NCBI GenBank assembly: GCA_903861575.1
Contig: CAIOUR010000082.1
Location: 1-38,470, forward strand
DNA from: an uncultured beta proteobacterium
GTDB taxonomy: Bacteria > Pseudomonadota > Gammaproteobacteria > Burkholderiales > Burkholderiaceae_C
DNA length: 38,470 bases
Reading direction: 5' to 3'
Positions 31,214 to 38,470 of the stretch are shown in pieces (position 1 is the first letter of the stretch; each line of letters opens with the position of its first letter). The notes beneath the pieces are model-generated. The model was not told the DNA's origin. It did no database searches and saw only the letters and a program-made list of their open reading frames with translations. Position numbers and translations under genes: made by a program.

Positions 31214-31889
31214 GGTCCCGGCGGCGTCGCTGGTTTTTGCGCTCGAAGTCCCAGAGGGGGCCGCGACGGTGGTGCAGCCGTCCACCACTGATATGGTTTT
31301 TCTTCTGCTGCTCGGCATTGTCTTGGCGGCGGTCGGGCTGGTTGGATGGCGGGCATACGACGATGCCCAGAAGGAATTCAAAGCCGTCAGCAATGCAAAA
31401 GTCTGGGCGCAATGGCTCAGCGAGGCGGGACTGCAGCGGGGCAAGGCGAACTTTCACCCACAAGCCTGCGCACTGGCGGCAGCCAAAGAGGAACAGCCAC
31501 CACTGGCCATCCTGCTTGAGGGAAGCGGACGGGAATTGCTGCTCAACACCGAGTCCGGCCAAGGCGCCGATGTGCTGGCGGCGACGCCATCAGACGGGAG
31601 TTGGCGCGCGTGCGAGCAGGTCTTGCGAGAAGCCCGCGGGGCGCTGTCGGGCTTGCGCAACCCGTACAGCGGTGAAGTTCAAGCGAGCGCAGTGCGTTGC
31701 GATGCATCGGACCCTAAAACGGCCGGCGCAATTGTGTTGGAAAAAGCCAAGCCCTCGCTGATGGAGCCACGTCCTTTGGAGTTCACACCTCTGGCGGCCG
31801 AAGACCTTATACAGGTTCCGCTGAAGCTGAGGATATCGGTTTGCAGCCGCTGGGGTCAGCCGCGACCCGTGGCAGATCTTGATTTTTAA
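31200..31889 (+). CDS. Single-pass membrane protein of unknown function in the motAB operon
   Basis: The 229-residue protein starts at GTG 31200, overlapping the last 14 bases of motB. One membrane helix lies at about 32-51 (VFLLLLGIVLAAVGLVGW), and the remaining 175 residues should be periplasmic. That domain holds four Cys (90, 138, 167, 215) that could form two disulphides, a segment ALSGLRNPYSGE, and a beta-like end PLKLRISVCSRWGQ. I recognise no family. Expression with MotA and MotB and a periplasmic location suggest a stator accessory, but this is inference. It ends four bases before the next gene. Confidence 0.75.
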   Translation: MTANKVPAASLVFALEVPEGAATVVQPSTTDMVFLLLLGIVLAAVGLVGWRAYDDAQKEFKAVSNAKVWAQWLSEAGLQRGKANFHPQACALAAAKEEQPPLAILLEGSGRELLLNTESGQGADVLAATPSDGSWRACEQVLREARGALSGLRNPYSGEVQASAVRCDASDPKTAGAIVLEKAKPSLMEPRPLEFTPLAAEDLIQVPLKLRISVCSRWGQPRPVADLDF

Positions 31890-31893
31890 TCCC

Positions 31894-32997
31894 ATGAACG
31901 AGCCCTCTCAGCCTGCGGGTCCCGTGGCATCCGCGCATAGCCCGCGCGGCGAACAGCTGCATGCCCGGCCTTGGCGCCAGCGGCTCTACAGCCTGCTTTA
32001 TTCGGAACCACAACCCGGCTCGCCCGCGCGCACGCTGCGTATGGTGTTGTGCGCCAGTGCTGCCGTGAGCGTGGTTCTGTTCAGCCTCGACATCGCGCGC
32101 GGCTTGTACCATCAAAGCCCCGATCCGCTGCTGCATGTTTTGCATGTTCTGACGACGGCCATTTTCTGTGCTGACTACCTCGCGAGGATGTACGTTGCCG
32201 TCGAGCATCCTGGTAGCCGTGGCGATTTCGCGGCGCGTCTGGTATGCCTACGTCGACCCGAAATGGCGCTGGAAGCGGTGACGCTGGCACCGTTTTTTCT
32301 CGGCTTTTGGCTGCCCGTGACGCTCGACTTCCGGTTTTTGCGCGCGATACGCTTTCTGCAACTGATTCCATCGCGGAGTTTTGCGCGATCACGCTCCTAC
32401 ATTGCGGAACTGATGACGCAGATTTGGCCACTAACCCTTGCGGTGGGCCTGTCGCTGCTGGCCACAGGGATCACGGTCTACGGAGCGTTACAGGCACTGG
32501 GCAGTGGTGCCCTGTGGGATACCGGACTGGGCTCTGGAAGCACGCCACTTGCATTCACTTTGGTGTTGGTTGTGGTGCTGCTTTTGGTATTTTTTGCCGG
32601 ATTGTTGCTGGCGCAGCAGCGCGATGGGCGAAGCATCAGTCCGCGGCCCGAGGGAGCGGAGTCCTTGCCGATAAGCCACCCGCAAAACGCAGGCCCCTTC
32701 GCACTTCAAGTCATCAGCCCGATGCAGGTGTTGGGCAAACCAGAGCAGGCGCTTGCCCACTTTGATGTGCTACTCGCCCAAATTCGTTACATAGGGGTCC
32801 TGACCGACCATGGGCAGTTCGCGTCACTGGCCCGGGAAGGCCGCATCAGCCGTGCGGACTACGCCGTGTGGCTGCACATTCAGGGCTATCCTGTGCACCC
32901 ACTGCAAGGTGGCTTTGGCGCGCAGTGGCGGGTACGCTACTCGCAGCCTTTGTACAACCTCTTCACGCAAGCGTCCACCCACCGGTTGGATTCCTGA
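31894..32997 (+). CDS. Voltage-sensor-like membrane protein lacking a pore filter
   Basis: The 367-residue protein resembles a six-helix voltage-gated channel. The S2-like helix has FCADYLARMY (F91, D94), the S3-like one MALEAVTLAPFF (E127), and the S4-like one an RxxRxxR ladder, FRFLRAIRF (R147, R150, R153), followed by more basic residues. Two hydrophobic helices follow at about 177-198 and 219-241, where S5 and S6 would be. Between them is a short GSGALWDTGLGSGSTPLAF and no TVGYG filter or pore helix. A soluble C-terminal part of about 120 residues ends the protein. Start ATG 31894 is four bases after the previous stop. The gene shares the motAB operon. The 3' end overlaps the convergent motX-like gene by 61 bases. 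Confidence 0.75.
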   Translation: MNEPSQPAGPVASAHSPRGEQLHARPWRQRLYSLLYSEPQPGSPARTLRMVLCASAAVSVVLFSLDIARGLYHQSPDPLLHVLHVLTTAIFCADYLARMYVAVEHPGSRGDFAARLVCLRRPEMALEAVTLAPFFLGFWLPVTLDFRFLRAIRFLQLIPSRSFARSRSYIAELMTQIWPLTLAVGLSLLATGITVYGALQALGSGALWDTGLGSGSTPLAFTLVLVVVLLLVFFAGLLLAQQRDGRSISPRPEGAESLPISHPQNAGPFALQVISPMQVLGKPEQALAHFDVLLAQIRYIGVLTDHGQFASLAREGRISRADYAVWLHIQGYPVHPLQGGFGAQWRVRYSQPLYNLFTQASTHRLDS

Positions 32998-33425
32998 ATC
33001 GCGGCGGCGTCAAGCGCCGCCGCAACGCGTTGACGGTCTTTGTAAGCATCCGGGTGACCTGCTGCATCGGCAAGACCGTACCAACGGTGGGCCATGGCCG
33101 GATTCTTTTCGAACCCGTGTCCTTTCTCATACATGGATCCGAGCTTGAATTGGGCTTTGGCCACACCCTGTGCAGCCGCCATACGCAGCAAGCGATGGGC
33201 CTCCGGGTAGTTCAGCGGTACGCCCTGGCCAAAGGCATACATTTCACCGAGCAAGGACTGCGCATTGGGATTACCCGCTTCCGCAACATTGCGCCATTTT
33301 TTCACAGCCGCCGGAAAGTCACGGCGCTGGTAATCGGCATAACCGTCCTCCCAATCACCGGCGACGACAGGACGGGCCAACAAAGTGGCAAACACACAGA
33401 GGACACCAGCGCGCATCAGAGACAT
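32937..33425 (-). CDS. motX: MotX-like secreted Sel1-repeat protein (T-ring)
   Basis: The 162-residue protein has a signal peptide (MRAGVLCVFATLLARPVVAG, cut near VAGDW), about three Sel1 repeats (AQSLLGEMYAFGQGVPLNY, AKAQFKLGSMYEKGHGF) and a C-terminal NRWVDACVKRLYKGCE with a Cys pair, resembling the MotX tail of Vibrio. MotX, with MotY, forms the T-ring that holds the stators to the LP-ring/H-ring. GAGGTG lies nine bases before ATG 33425; an upstream ATG 33455 adds residues without a ribosome site. Generic secreted Sel1 proteins are an alternative, but its place beside motAB and with flgP/flgT in the window supports MotX. No motY gene was seen. Confidence 0.6.
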   Translation of the reverse strand: MSLMRAGVLCVFATLLARPVVAGDWEDGYADYQRRDFPAAVKKWRNVAEAGNPNAQSLLGEMYAFGQGVPLNYPEAHRLLRMAAAQGVAKAQFKLGSMYEKGHGFEKNPAMAHRWYGLADAAGHPDAYKDRQRVAAALDAAAIQESNRWVDACVKRLYKGCE

Positions 33426-33461
33426 AAGCCACACCTCACAAACAAGAACCAGCATTTTCGA

Positions 33462-33478
33462 TCACCCGCTACGGGTGA
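33462..33478 (-). terminator. Perfect hairpin between cca and the motX-like gene
   Basis: TCACCCG and CGGGTGA form a perfect seven-pair stem with a three-base loop, in the 101-base gap between the cca stop and the motX-like start. No T-run follows in the direction of transcription, so it may be a weak terminator for cca, a transcript stabiliser or a regulatory operator. Confidence 0.35.
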
Positions 33479-33526
33479 AATCAGCTCCCATTCATTGTAG
33501 GTCGCTGCCCATTCACCTCGTGGCAT

Positions 33527-34786
33527 TTAAGGGCTGTTAACCAAGCCAGCGAGAGCCTGCTGCCGCGCGTGCGTAACCGCCAAGCCGATAGCCGGTCCTT
33601 TGGCTCCTTCTGCAATCGCCCGCGCAGCGACCGCGTCAGTGGCCACGGAAAGCACAGCCTCAAGGGCTTGTGTAAGCCGCTCGGCCTGCCGGTATGGACT
33701 GTGTTGGCGGTGCAACCGACCTCTGGCATCACACGCGCACGCTTGCAAAGCAGCGATAAATCGTTCTGGCTTGCGCAAGGCATCGCAGCGTTCCAGCAAG
33801 CGCAACACAGCTTCTGCACCCAGTGCCCCGCTGCGGTGGATATTGCCGTGTTCGCGCGCCACGACCTCCGCCAATTCGGTGCAGGCAAGAGGCACGCGCA
33901 AACGCCGGCTGATTTGACGCAAGAGTTGCACGCTGCGGCCCTCATGGCCGATATGGCGCGGCAGCAGCGCGCTCGGCGTGGTGGCTTTACCGAGATCGTG
34001 CATTAAACAAGCCCAACGCACCTCCAAGGATGCCGCAGCCGCCACGGCTTGTTGCAAAACCATCATCAGGTGTACGCCCGTGTCAATCTCCGGGTGGTGT
34101 TCGGCACTTTGAGGCACACCCCACAGGGCATGGACTTCGGGCAGCAGCACCTGCAAAGCACCACAGGCACGCAGCACGTCAAACATCCGCTCAGGATGCT
34201 GCTCCATCAGTCCCGTGGCGAGTTCAGCCCAGACCCTCTCGGGTACCAGGGCCGCCATTTCACCTGCGTTAACCATCTCACGCATAAGCAAAGCGGTGGA
34301 TTGGGTTGCCTCGAATTCTGCGAATCGTGCCGCAAAGCGAGCTAGGCGCAGGATGCGCACCGGATCCTCGCGAAATGCATCCGTGCAATGGCGCAAGGTA
34401 CAGGTCCGCAAGTCAACCATACCGCCGAAGGGGTCCACAACCTGCGAGGGGTCGAAGCTGCCGTCAGCGCGAACATGCGCGGCCGCAACCGCCATCGCGT
34501 TGATCGTCAAATCACGCCGACCCAGATCCTGCTCCAGGGTCACCGCGGCATCGGCATGCACCATGAAACCGCGGTAACCGGGCCCTGTCTTACGCTCGGT
34601 GCGGGCCAACGCGTATTCCTCACGGGTCACGGGATGCAAAAAAACAGGGAAGTCGCGACCTACCGGTTTGTAGCCGGCGTCCAGCATGGCTTGCGGGCTG
34701 CTACCAACCACCACCCAGTCGCGGTCCTGCACCGGCAGGCCCATCAAGGCATCGCGCACTGCGCCACCGACGAGGTAGATTTGCAT
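33527..34786 (-). CDS. cca: Multifunctional CCA-adding tRNA nucleotidyltransferase
   Basis: The 419-residue enzyme adds or repairs the 3' CCA end of tRNA. It has the nucleotidyltransferase motif VGGAVRDALMG with metal-binding DRDW (20-23), the RRDLTINAMAVA motif, and the head-neck region FREDPVRILRLARFAARF. The C-terminal half has an HD phosphohydrolase site (CLMHDLGK), as in the E. coli form, with additional phosphatase/phosphodiesterase activity. Length is standard. It lies 32 bases after hexR in the same direction and may be co-transcribed with zwf-hexR. Confidence 0.97.
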   Translation of the reverse strand: MQIYLVGGAVRDALMGLPVQDRDWVVVGSSPQAMLDAGYKPVGRDFPVFLHPVTREEYALARTERKTGPGYRGFMVHADAAVTLEQDLGRRDLTINAMAVAAAHVRADGSFDPSQVVDPFGGMVDLRTCTLRHCTDAFREDPVRILRLARFAARFAEFEATQSTALLMREMVNAGEMAALVPERVWAELATGLMEQHPERMFDVLRACGALQVLLPEVHALWGVPQSAEHHPEIDTGVHLMMVLQQAVAAAASLEVRWACLMHDLGKATTPSALLPRHIGHEGRSVQLLRQISRRLRVPLACTELAEVVAREHGNIHRSGALGAEAVLRLLERCDALRKPERFIAALQACACDARGRLHRQHSPYRQAERLTQALEAVLSVATDAVAARAIAEGAKGPAIGLAVTHARQQALAGLVNSP

Positions 34787-34818
34787 TTACAAATTATGTG
34801 CCCAACCAGGGCCGCGCC

Positions 34819-35667
34819 TCAGGTGTAGCGCTTGCTGCGCAAGTTGTCTTTCATGCGGCTGAGCATGGGTTGCACGATAGTGCCGCCTATGCGCAAGGCG
34901 ACTGTGGTTGCCAACACATCGATGATCAAAAGATGCAACAAGCGTGACACCATCGGGCTGTAGCGGTCAAAACCTTCTGGATGATCGGCGCTCAGGTGAA
35001 TATGCCCTGCGCTGGCCAAAGGCGATCCGCTGGCGGTGACGACGATCGTTGTCGCGCCGTTTTTGCGCGCGATGTCGCACGCGTCTATCAAGTCGCGGGT
35101 GCGGCCTGAGTTACTGATGATCAGTACGCAATCCCCTTTTTGCAAGATAGAAGCACTCATCACCTGCATGTGACCGTCGCTATACGCCGTGCTGTGCAAC
35201 CCGAGACGGAAGAATTTGTGCTGCGCGTCCTGTGCCACGATGCCCGAATTTCCGACCCCGAAAAACTGAACTTGCCGTCCGTTTTGGAAGGCTGCAACCA
35301 GGGCGGCAACGGCCTTGTCGATCTGGTTGCTACTGGCCTCATTACGGTATTTCAAAAATGCAGCGACCGTGTTGTCGATCACCTTGACGAGCACATCCGC
35401 CGTCTTGTCATCAACGTCAACACTGCGGTGGATAAAAGGAACGCCCTCGTTCACCGTACCGGTCAGTTTCTGCTTGAAATCGGCCAGCCCGTTGTAGCCC
35501 ACGCTACGGCAAAAGCGAACCACGGTGGGCTTGCTTACGTGGGCGCGATCGGCCAATTGCGCAACCGGCAGCATGGTGAACGCGCGCGGGTCGGCCAGAC
35601 ACAACTTGGCAACACGCTGTTCAGCGGGCGCCAGCGAGGGTAAGCAGGCTTGGACGCGGTCCAGCAT
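34819..35667 (-). CDS. hexR: HexR-type RpiR-family transcriptional regulator
   Basis: The 282-residue protein has an N-terminal RpiR helix-turn-helix (LADRAHVSKPTVVRFCRSVG) and a C-terminal SIS domain that binds sugar phosphates (VQFFGVGNSGIVAQDAQHKF, DCVLIISNSGRTRDLIDAC). HexR represses zwf, edd-eda and related genes and is released by 2-keto-3-deoxy-6-phosphogluconate. It starts four bases after zwf, with AGGAG overlapping the zwf end, and a HexR-like site lies upstream of zwf, consistent with autoregulation. Confidence 0.92.
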   Translation of the reverse strand: MLDRVQACLPSLAPAEQRVAKLCLADPRAFTMLPVAQLADRAHVSKPTVVRFCRSVGYNGLADFKQKLTGTVNEGVPFIHRSVDVDDKTADVLVKVIDNTVAAFLKYRNEASSNQIDKAVAALVAAFQNGRQVQFFGVGNSGIVAQDAQHKFFRLGLHSTAYSDGHMQVMSASILQKGDCVLIISNSGRTRDLIDACDIARKNGATTIVVTASGSPLASAGHIHLSADHPEGFDRYSPMVSRLLHLLIIDVLATTVALRIGGTIVQPMLSRMKDNLRSKRYT

Positions 35668-35671
35668 GGCT

Positions 35672-37132
35672 TTAGGACTCCTCGGCCCAGCAATGGCCGT
35701 CGCGGGCGATCATGGCGCTGGAGGCACTCGGGCCCCAGCTACCGGCCGCATAAGGCCGGGGCCCTTGCGTATCCGCCGCCCAATGCTCAATGAGGGGTTC
35801 CACCCAGCGCCAGGCTTCCTCTTGCTCGTCACTGCGCACAAAAAGATTCAGGCGGCCGCCAATCACGTCGAGCAGCAGTCGCTCGTATGCGCCAACCCGC
35901 TCAGAGCCGAAGCGTTTGTCGAAGTCGAGATCGAGTTGTACCGGCACCAAAGCGGCCGCGACCCGGCTTTGTCGGCCAGCCTGTCCTTGCGCCAACAGGT
36001 GCAACTCCAACCCATCCTTGGGTTGCAGGTGTATTACGAGCTGGTTGGCGCTGTTAGCCGGGGCGTTGAAAATGGCGTGCGGCGTGGGCCGGAAGTTAAC
36101 CACGATGCGCGCATCGCGCCCGGCCAGTCGCTTGCCGGTGCGGATGTAAAACGGCACACCGGCCCAGCGCCAATTGGCGATCTCGGTGCGCAATGCCACA
36201 AAGGTTTCGGTCTGGCTGTGCGGGTTTACGCCCGCCTCTTCGCGGTAGCCGGGCACGGCAGCGCCACCAGCCGTGCCCTTGCTGTACTGCCCGCGCACCA
36301 CGTCGCTGTCCAGCGTCTGCGCCGTCCAGGGCTTGAGCGAGCGCAAAACCTTGAGTTTTTCATCACGGATCGCGTCCGCATGGGCATTGATGGGCGGCTC
36401 CATACCAATAGCGCACAGCAACTGCAAGGCGTGGTTTTGCACCATATCGCGCAGGGCTCCTGTGGTTTCATAAAAGGCGCCTCGGCTTTCGACTCCCAGA
36501 TCTTCCGCAATGGTGATCTGGATGTTGGCGATGTGCTCGCGCCGCCAGAGTGGCTCAAACAAGGCGTTGCCAAAGCGCAGCGCAAACAGGTTTTGCACCG
36601 CCGGTTTACCCAGGTAGTGGTCAATCCGGAACACCTGCTTTTCTTCGAAGTAGCGGCGCACAGTCTGATTGATCGCGCGGTTGCTGGCCAGGTCGTGGCC
36701 CAGCGGCTTTTCCAAGACCACGCGGATGTGGGGGGCGTTCAAGCCCACGGCAGCAAGTTGCTCGCACACCATGGTGAACAGCGAGGGAGCCGTGGCCACA
36801 TACATGACCACCGTGTCCGCGCGGCGGGCATTGAGGCTGTCGGCCAGGGCAGCGTAATCGACCACCTTGGACAAGTCCATGGGAATGAATTCCAGCAACG
36901 CCGCAAAGCGGGCAAACTCTTCCGCACTGGGGCGCTTGGCGAGCTCCACGTTGTCAAACCGCGATTGAATCAAGGCGCGGTATTGTTCATGGCTGTATTT
37001 GTCGCGTCCGATGCCGATGATGCGGCCACCCTCGGGCAAAGTTCCATGGCGAAAAGCCTGAAATAAAGCGGGCATGAGTTTGCGCCAAGCCAGGTCGCCG
37101 GTGCCGCCGAAGAGAACAAGATCGAAGCTCAT
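35672..37132 (-). CDS. zwf: Glucose-6-phosphate 1-dehydrogenase
   Basis: The 486-residue enzyme oxidises glucose 6-phosphate to 6-phosphogluconolactone with reduction of NADP. The N-terminal nucleotide-binding motif is GGTGDLAWRKLMPALF, where Ala-Trp replaces the common Ala-Lys or Ala-Ser, and the active site is RIDHYLGKPAVQN with the catalytic His in the following VQNHALQL region. The length is normal. The gene is the first of zwf-hexR-cca on the minus strand, divergent from tal, so the oxidative and non-oxidative pentose phosphate genes share a control region. Confidence 0.97.
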   Translation of the reverse strand: MSFDLVLFGGTGDLAWRKLMPALFQAFRHGTLPEGGRIIGIGRDKYSHEQYRALIQSRFDNVELAKRPSAEEFARFAALLEFIPMDLSKVVDYAALADSLNARRADTVVMYVATAPSLFTMVCEQLAAVGLNAPHIRVVLEKPLGHDLASNRAINQTVRRYFEEKQVFRIDHYLGKPAVQNLFALRFGNALFEPLWRREHIANIQITIAEDLGVESRGAFYETTGALRDMVQNHALQLLCAIGMEPPINAHADAIRDEKLKVLRSLKPWTAQTLDSDVVRGQYSKGTAGGAAVPGYREEAGVNPHSQTETFVALRTEIANWRWAGVPFYIRTGKRLAGRDARIVVNFRPTPHAIFNAPANSANQLVIHLQPKDGLELHLLAQGQAGRQSRVAAALVPVQLDLDFDKRFGSERVGAYERLLLDVIGGRLNLFVRSDEQEEAWRWVEPLIEHWAADTQGPRPYAAGSWGPSASSAMIARDGHCWAEES

Positions 37133-37155
37133 AATGGGACGCGAATAGAATGTTG

Positions 37156-37184
37156 GTTACTTAATTTTTTAATTTTATTGTAAC
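37156..37184. promoter_or_regulatory. HexR-like operator overlapping divergent zwf / tal promoters
   Basis: The zwf-tal gap holds a very AT-rich block bounded by the inverted repeat GTTAC ... GTAAC. Within it, TTTAATTTTATTGTA (37168-37182) agrees at 12 of 15 positions with the HexR-type palindrome TGTAATTTTATTACA (consensus from memory). A possible plus-strand promoter, TTGGTT-17-TATTGT (37153-37181), overlaps it, so binding could repress tal as well as zwf. Confidence 0.45.
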
Positions 37185-37257
37185 TTTGTTTCATGGGCGC
37201 GAGTTGTAGCCCCATGGTGCGTTGGATCCAATACCCATCCCAGAACCGAGGACCGCT

Positions 37258-38205
37258 ATGAACCAGCTCGAGGCACTCAAGCAGCACACCACCGTGGTCG
37301 CCGACACCGGCGACTTCAAGCAACTCAGCGCCTACCAGCCGCAAGATGCCACCACCAATCCATCCCTGATTCTTAAAGCGGTGCAAAAACCGGAATACGC
37401 GCCCTTGCTGAACGCTGCGGTTTCGGCCCACCGCGGCCGGCCACTGGACGAGGTGATGGACCACCTGCTGGTGCATTTCGGCTGCGAGATTCTGGCCATC
37501 ATTCCGGGCCGCGTCTCCACTGAAGTCGACGCGCGCTTGAGTTTCGACACCGCGGCCACCGTTGCCAGAGGCAAGCGCCTGATCGCTATGTACCAGGCCC
37601 AGGGCATTGCGAAAGACCGGGTTCTGATCAAGGTAGCCTCGACCTGGGAAGGCATTCAAGCCGCGGCGCAATTGCAGCAAGCGGGTATTCACACCAACCT
37701 TACGCTGCTGTTCGCGTTTTGCCAGGCGGTGGCCTGCGGCCAAGCCCAGGTGCAGCTGATTTCGCCCTTTGTCGGGCGCATTTACGACTGGTACAAAAAG
37801 TCGGCAGGCGCGGCGTGGGTGGAAGCCGACAAGGCCGCCGAGAACGACCCCGGCGTGCAATCGGTGGTGCAGATTTACAACTACTACAAACACCACGGCA
37901 TCAAGACCGAAGTGATGGGCGCGAGCTTTCGCAATGTGGGGCAGATCACTGCGCTGGCAGGCTGTGACCTGCTCACCATCAGCCCCGAACTGCTGGCCGG
38001 TCTGGCCGCCAGTGATGCGCCGCTGGCGCCCCGCTTGCACGCCCCGGCTGCGTTGGCCATGGACATTCCAGCGGTGCAGTATGACGAAGCGGGTTTCCGC
38101 TTTGCTTTGAACGAAGATGCCATGGCCACCGAGAAGCTGGCCGAGGGCATACGCGCATTCTGCGTCGACGCGATCAAGCTGGAAAAGCTGCTGTTGGCGG
38201 CCTGA
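37258..38205 (+). CDS. tal: Transaldolase
   Basis: The 315-residue enzyme exchanges dihydroxyacetone units between sugar phosphates in the pentose phosphate pathway. It is a class I (TalB-type) transaldolase: an early [10 protein letters not shown] motif with the conserved Asp and the Schiff-base lysine in [12 protein letters not shown], then [14 protein letters not shown] chose ATG 37258 with GAGGA upstream; an earlier in-frame ATG at 37222 lacks support. The gene lies divergent from zwf and 33 bases ahead of pgi. Confidence 0.97.
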   Translation: MNQLEALKQHTTVVADTGDFKQLSAYQPQDATTNPSLILKAVQKPEYAPLLNAAVSAHRGRPLDEVMDHLLVHFGCEILAIIPGRVSTEVDARLSFDTAATVARGKRLIAMYQAQGIAKDRVLIKVASTWEGIQAAAQLQQAGIHTNLTLLFAFCQAVACGQAQVQLISPFVGRIYDWYKKSAGAAWVEADKAAENDPGVQSVVQIYNYYKHHGIKTEVMGASFRNVGQITALAGCDLLTISPELLAGLAASDAPLAPRLHAPAALAMDIPAVQYDEAGFRFALNEDAMATEKLAEGIRAFCVDAIKLEKLLLAA

Positions 38206-38238
38206 ATGGCTCACCACCACCCTACAAGGAATTACTCC

Positions 38239-38470
38239 ATGACCCGTCTGCGTTGCGACCGCGCACCCGCGTGGGCAAGCCTACAAAACGCCTATGAAAC
38301 GCAGGGGCGGCGTTTCGATCTGCGCGAAGCCTTTGCTGCGGATCCGCAGCGATTTACCCACTTCAGCCAGCAGGCGCCATACGTGTTTGGCGATCTATCC
38401 AAGAACTTAATCGACACGGCCACCATGCAATTGCTGCTGGAACTGGCGGAGCAATGCGGAGTGGCGGCAC
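38239..38470 (+). CDS. pgi: Glucose-6-phosphate isomerase, N-terminal part (cut by window edge)
   Basis: Seventy-seven codons are visible, starting at ATG 38239 with AAGGA eight bases upstream. The product starts MTRLRCDRAPAWASLQNAYE and continues with a short helix and FGDLSKNLIDTATMQLLLEL, which matches the N-terminal YvD-SKN region of Pgi. The enzyme interconverts glucose 6-phosphate and fructose 6-phosphate. The gene is 33 bases after tal and probably co-transcribed with it. The catalytic part lies beyond the window. Confidence 0.9.
   Translation, partial: MTRLRCDRAPAWASLQNAYETQGRRFDLREAFAADPQRFTHFSQQAPYVFGDLSKNLIDTATMQLLLELAEQCGVAA

Noticed and set aside
37178-37195. Pseudomonas-type HexR site TTGT-N7/8-ACAA in the zwf-tal gap
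   Set aside because: A TTGT is present, but no ACAA lies at the required distance; only the TGTAAT-ATTACA type match was kept.

Overview
The window reads as chromosomal DNA of a motile betaproteobacterium, most likely Burkholderiales and plausibly close to Comamonadaceae (inference from G+C-rich protein style, the zwf-hexR / tal-pgi and cca arrangement, and flagellar gene sequences; no 16S or other marker is present). About 33 kb is flagellar and about 5 kb is central carbon and tRNA metabolism. Coding density is very high; the longest gene-free stretches are about 207 bases (11938-12144) and 192 bases (23412-23603), and both look like divergent control regions. No tRNA, rRNA, IS element, phage gene or CRISPR array was seen.

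Layout. (1) 1-11937: after the tail of a plus-strand gene (perhaps flgN), ten minus-strand genes run as one probable operon read from 11937 down to 126: an 11-repeat Sel1 protein, a J-domain protein, a tryptophan-rich WDW-repeat protein, a small protein, a 22-repeat Sel1 protein, then flgP, flgT, a FimV-like LysM protein, a second fliK-type gene and an FlhB C-terminal-domain gene. (2) 12145-13287: a sigma-54 activator of FleQ type, plus strand. (3) 13315-23411, minus strand: fliK-fliL-fliM-fliN-fliO-fliP-fliQ-fliR-flhB followed without a break by three unusual genes (DamX-like SPOR protein, a small protein, a coiled-coil membrane protein). (4) 23604-32997, plus strand: flhA-flhF-flhG-fliA-fliS-motA-motB, then an unknown single-pass membrane protein and a voltage-sensor-like membrane protein that lacks a pore. 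(5) 32937-33425, minus: a MotX-like secreted Sel1 protein. (6) 33527-38470: cca, hexR, zwf (minus) and, divergently, tal and the start of pgi (plus).

How it fits together. FlgP and FlgT (H-ring), a MotX-like protein (T-ring), FlhF/FlhG (placement and number control), a FleQ-type sigma-54 activator and sigma-54-like promoter sequences together resemble the polar flagellum of Vibrio, Shewanella and Pseudomonas rather than the FlhDC-controlled scheme common in betaproteobacteria. A good sigma-54 site precedes flhA, a degenerate one precedes fliK, and a convincing sigma-28 (FliA) site precedes fliS. A HexR-like operator lies between zwf and tal.

Most interesting: (a) the pore-less voltage-sensor-like protein plus an unknown membrane protein in the motAB operon; (b) the Sel1 / J-domain / WDW-repeat / Sel1 module overlapping and leading into flgP-flgT; (c) three uncharacterised envelope genes translationally coupled to flhB. 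Functions for these are inference from position and architecture.
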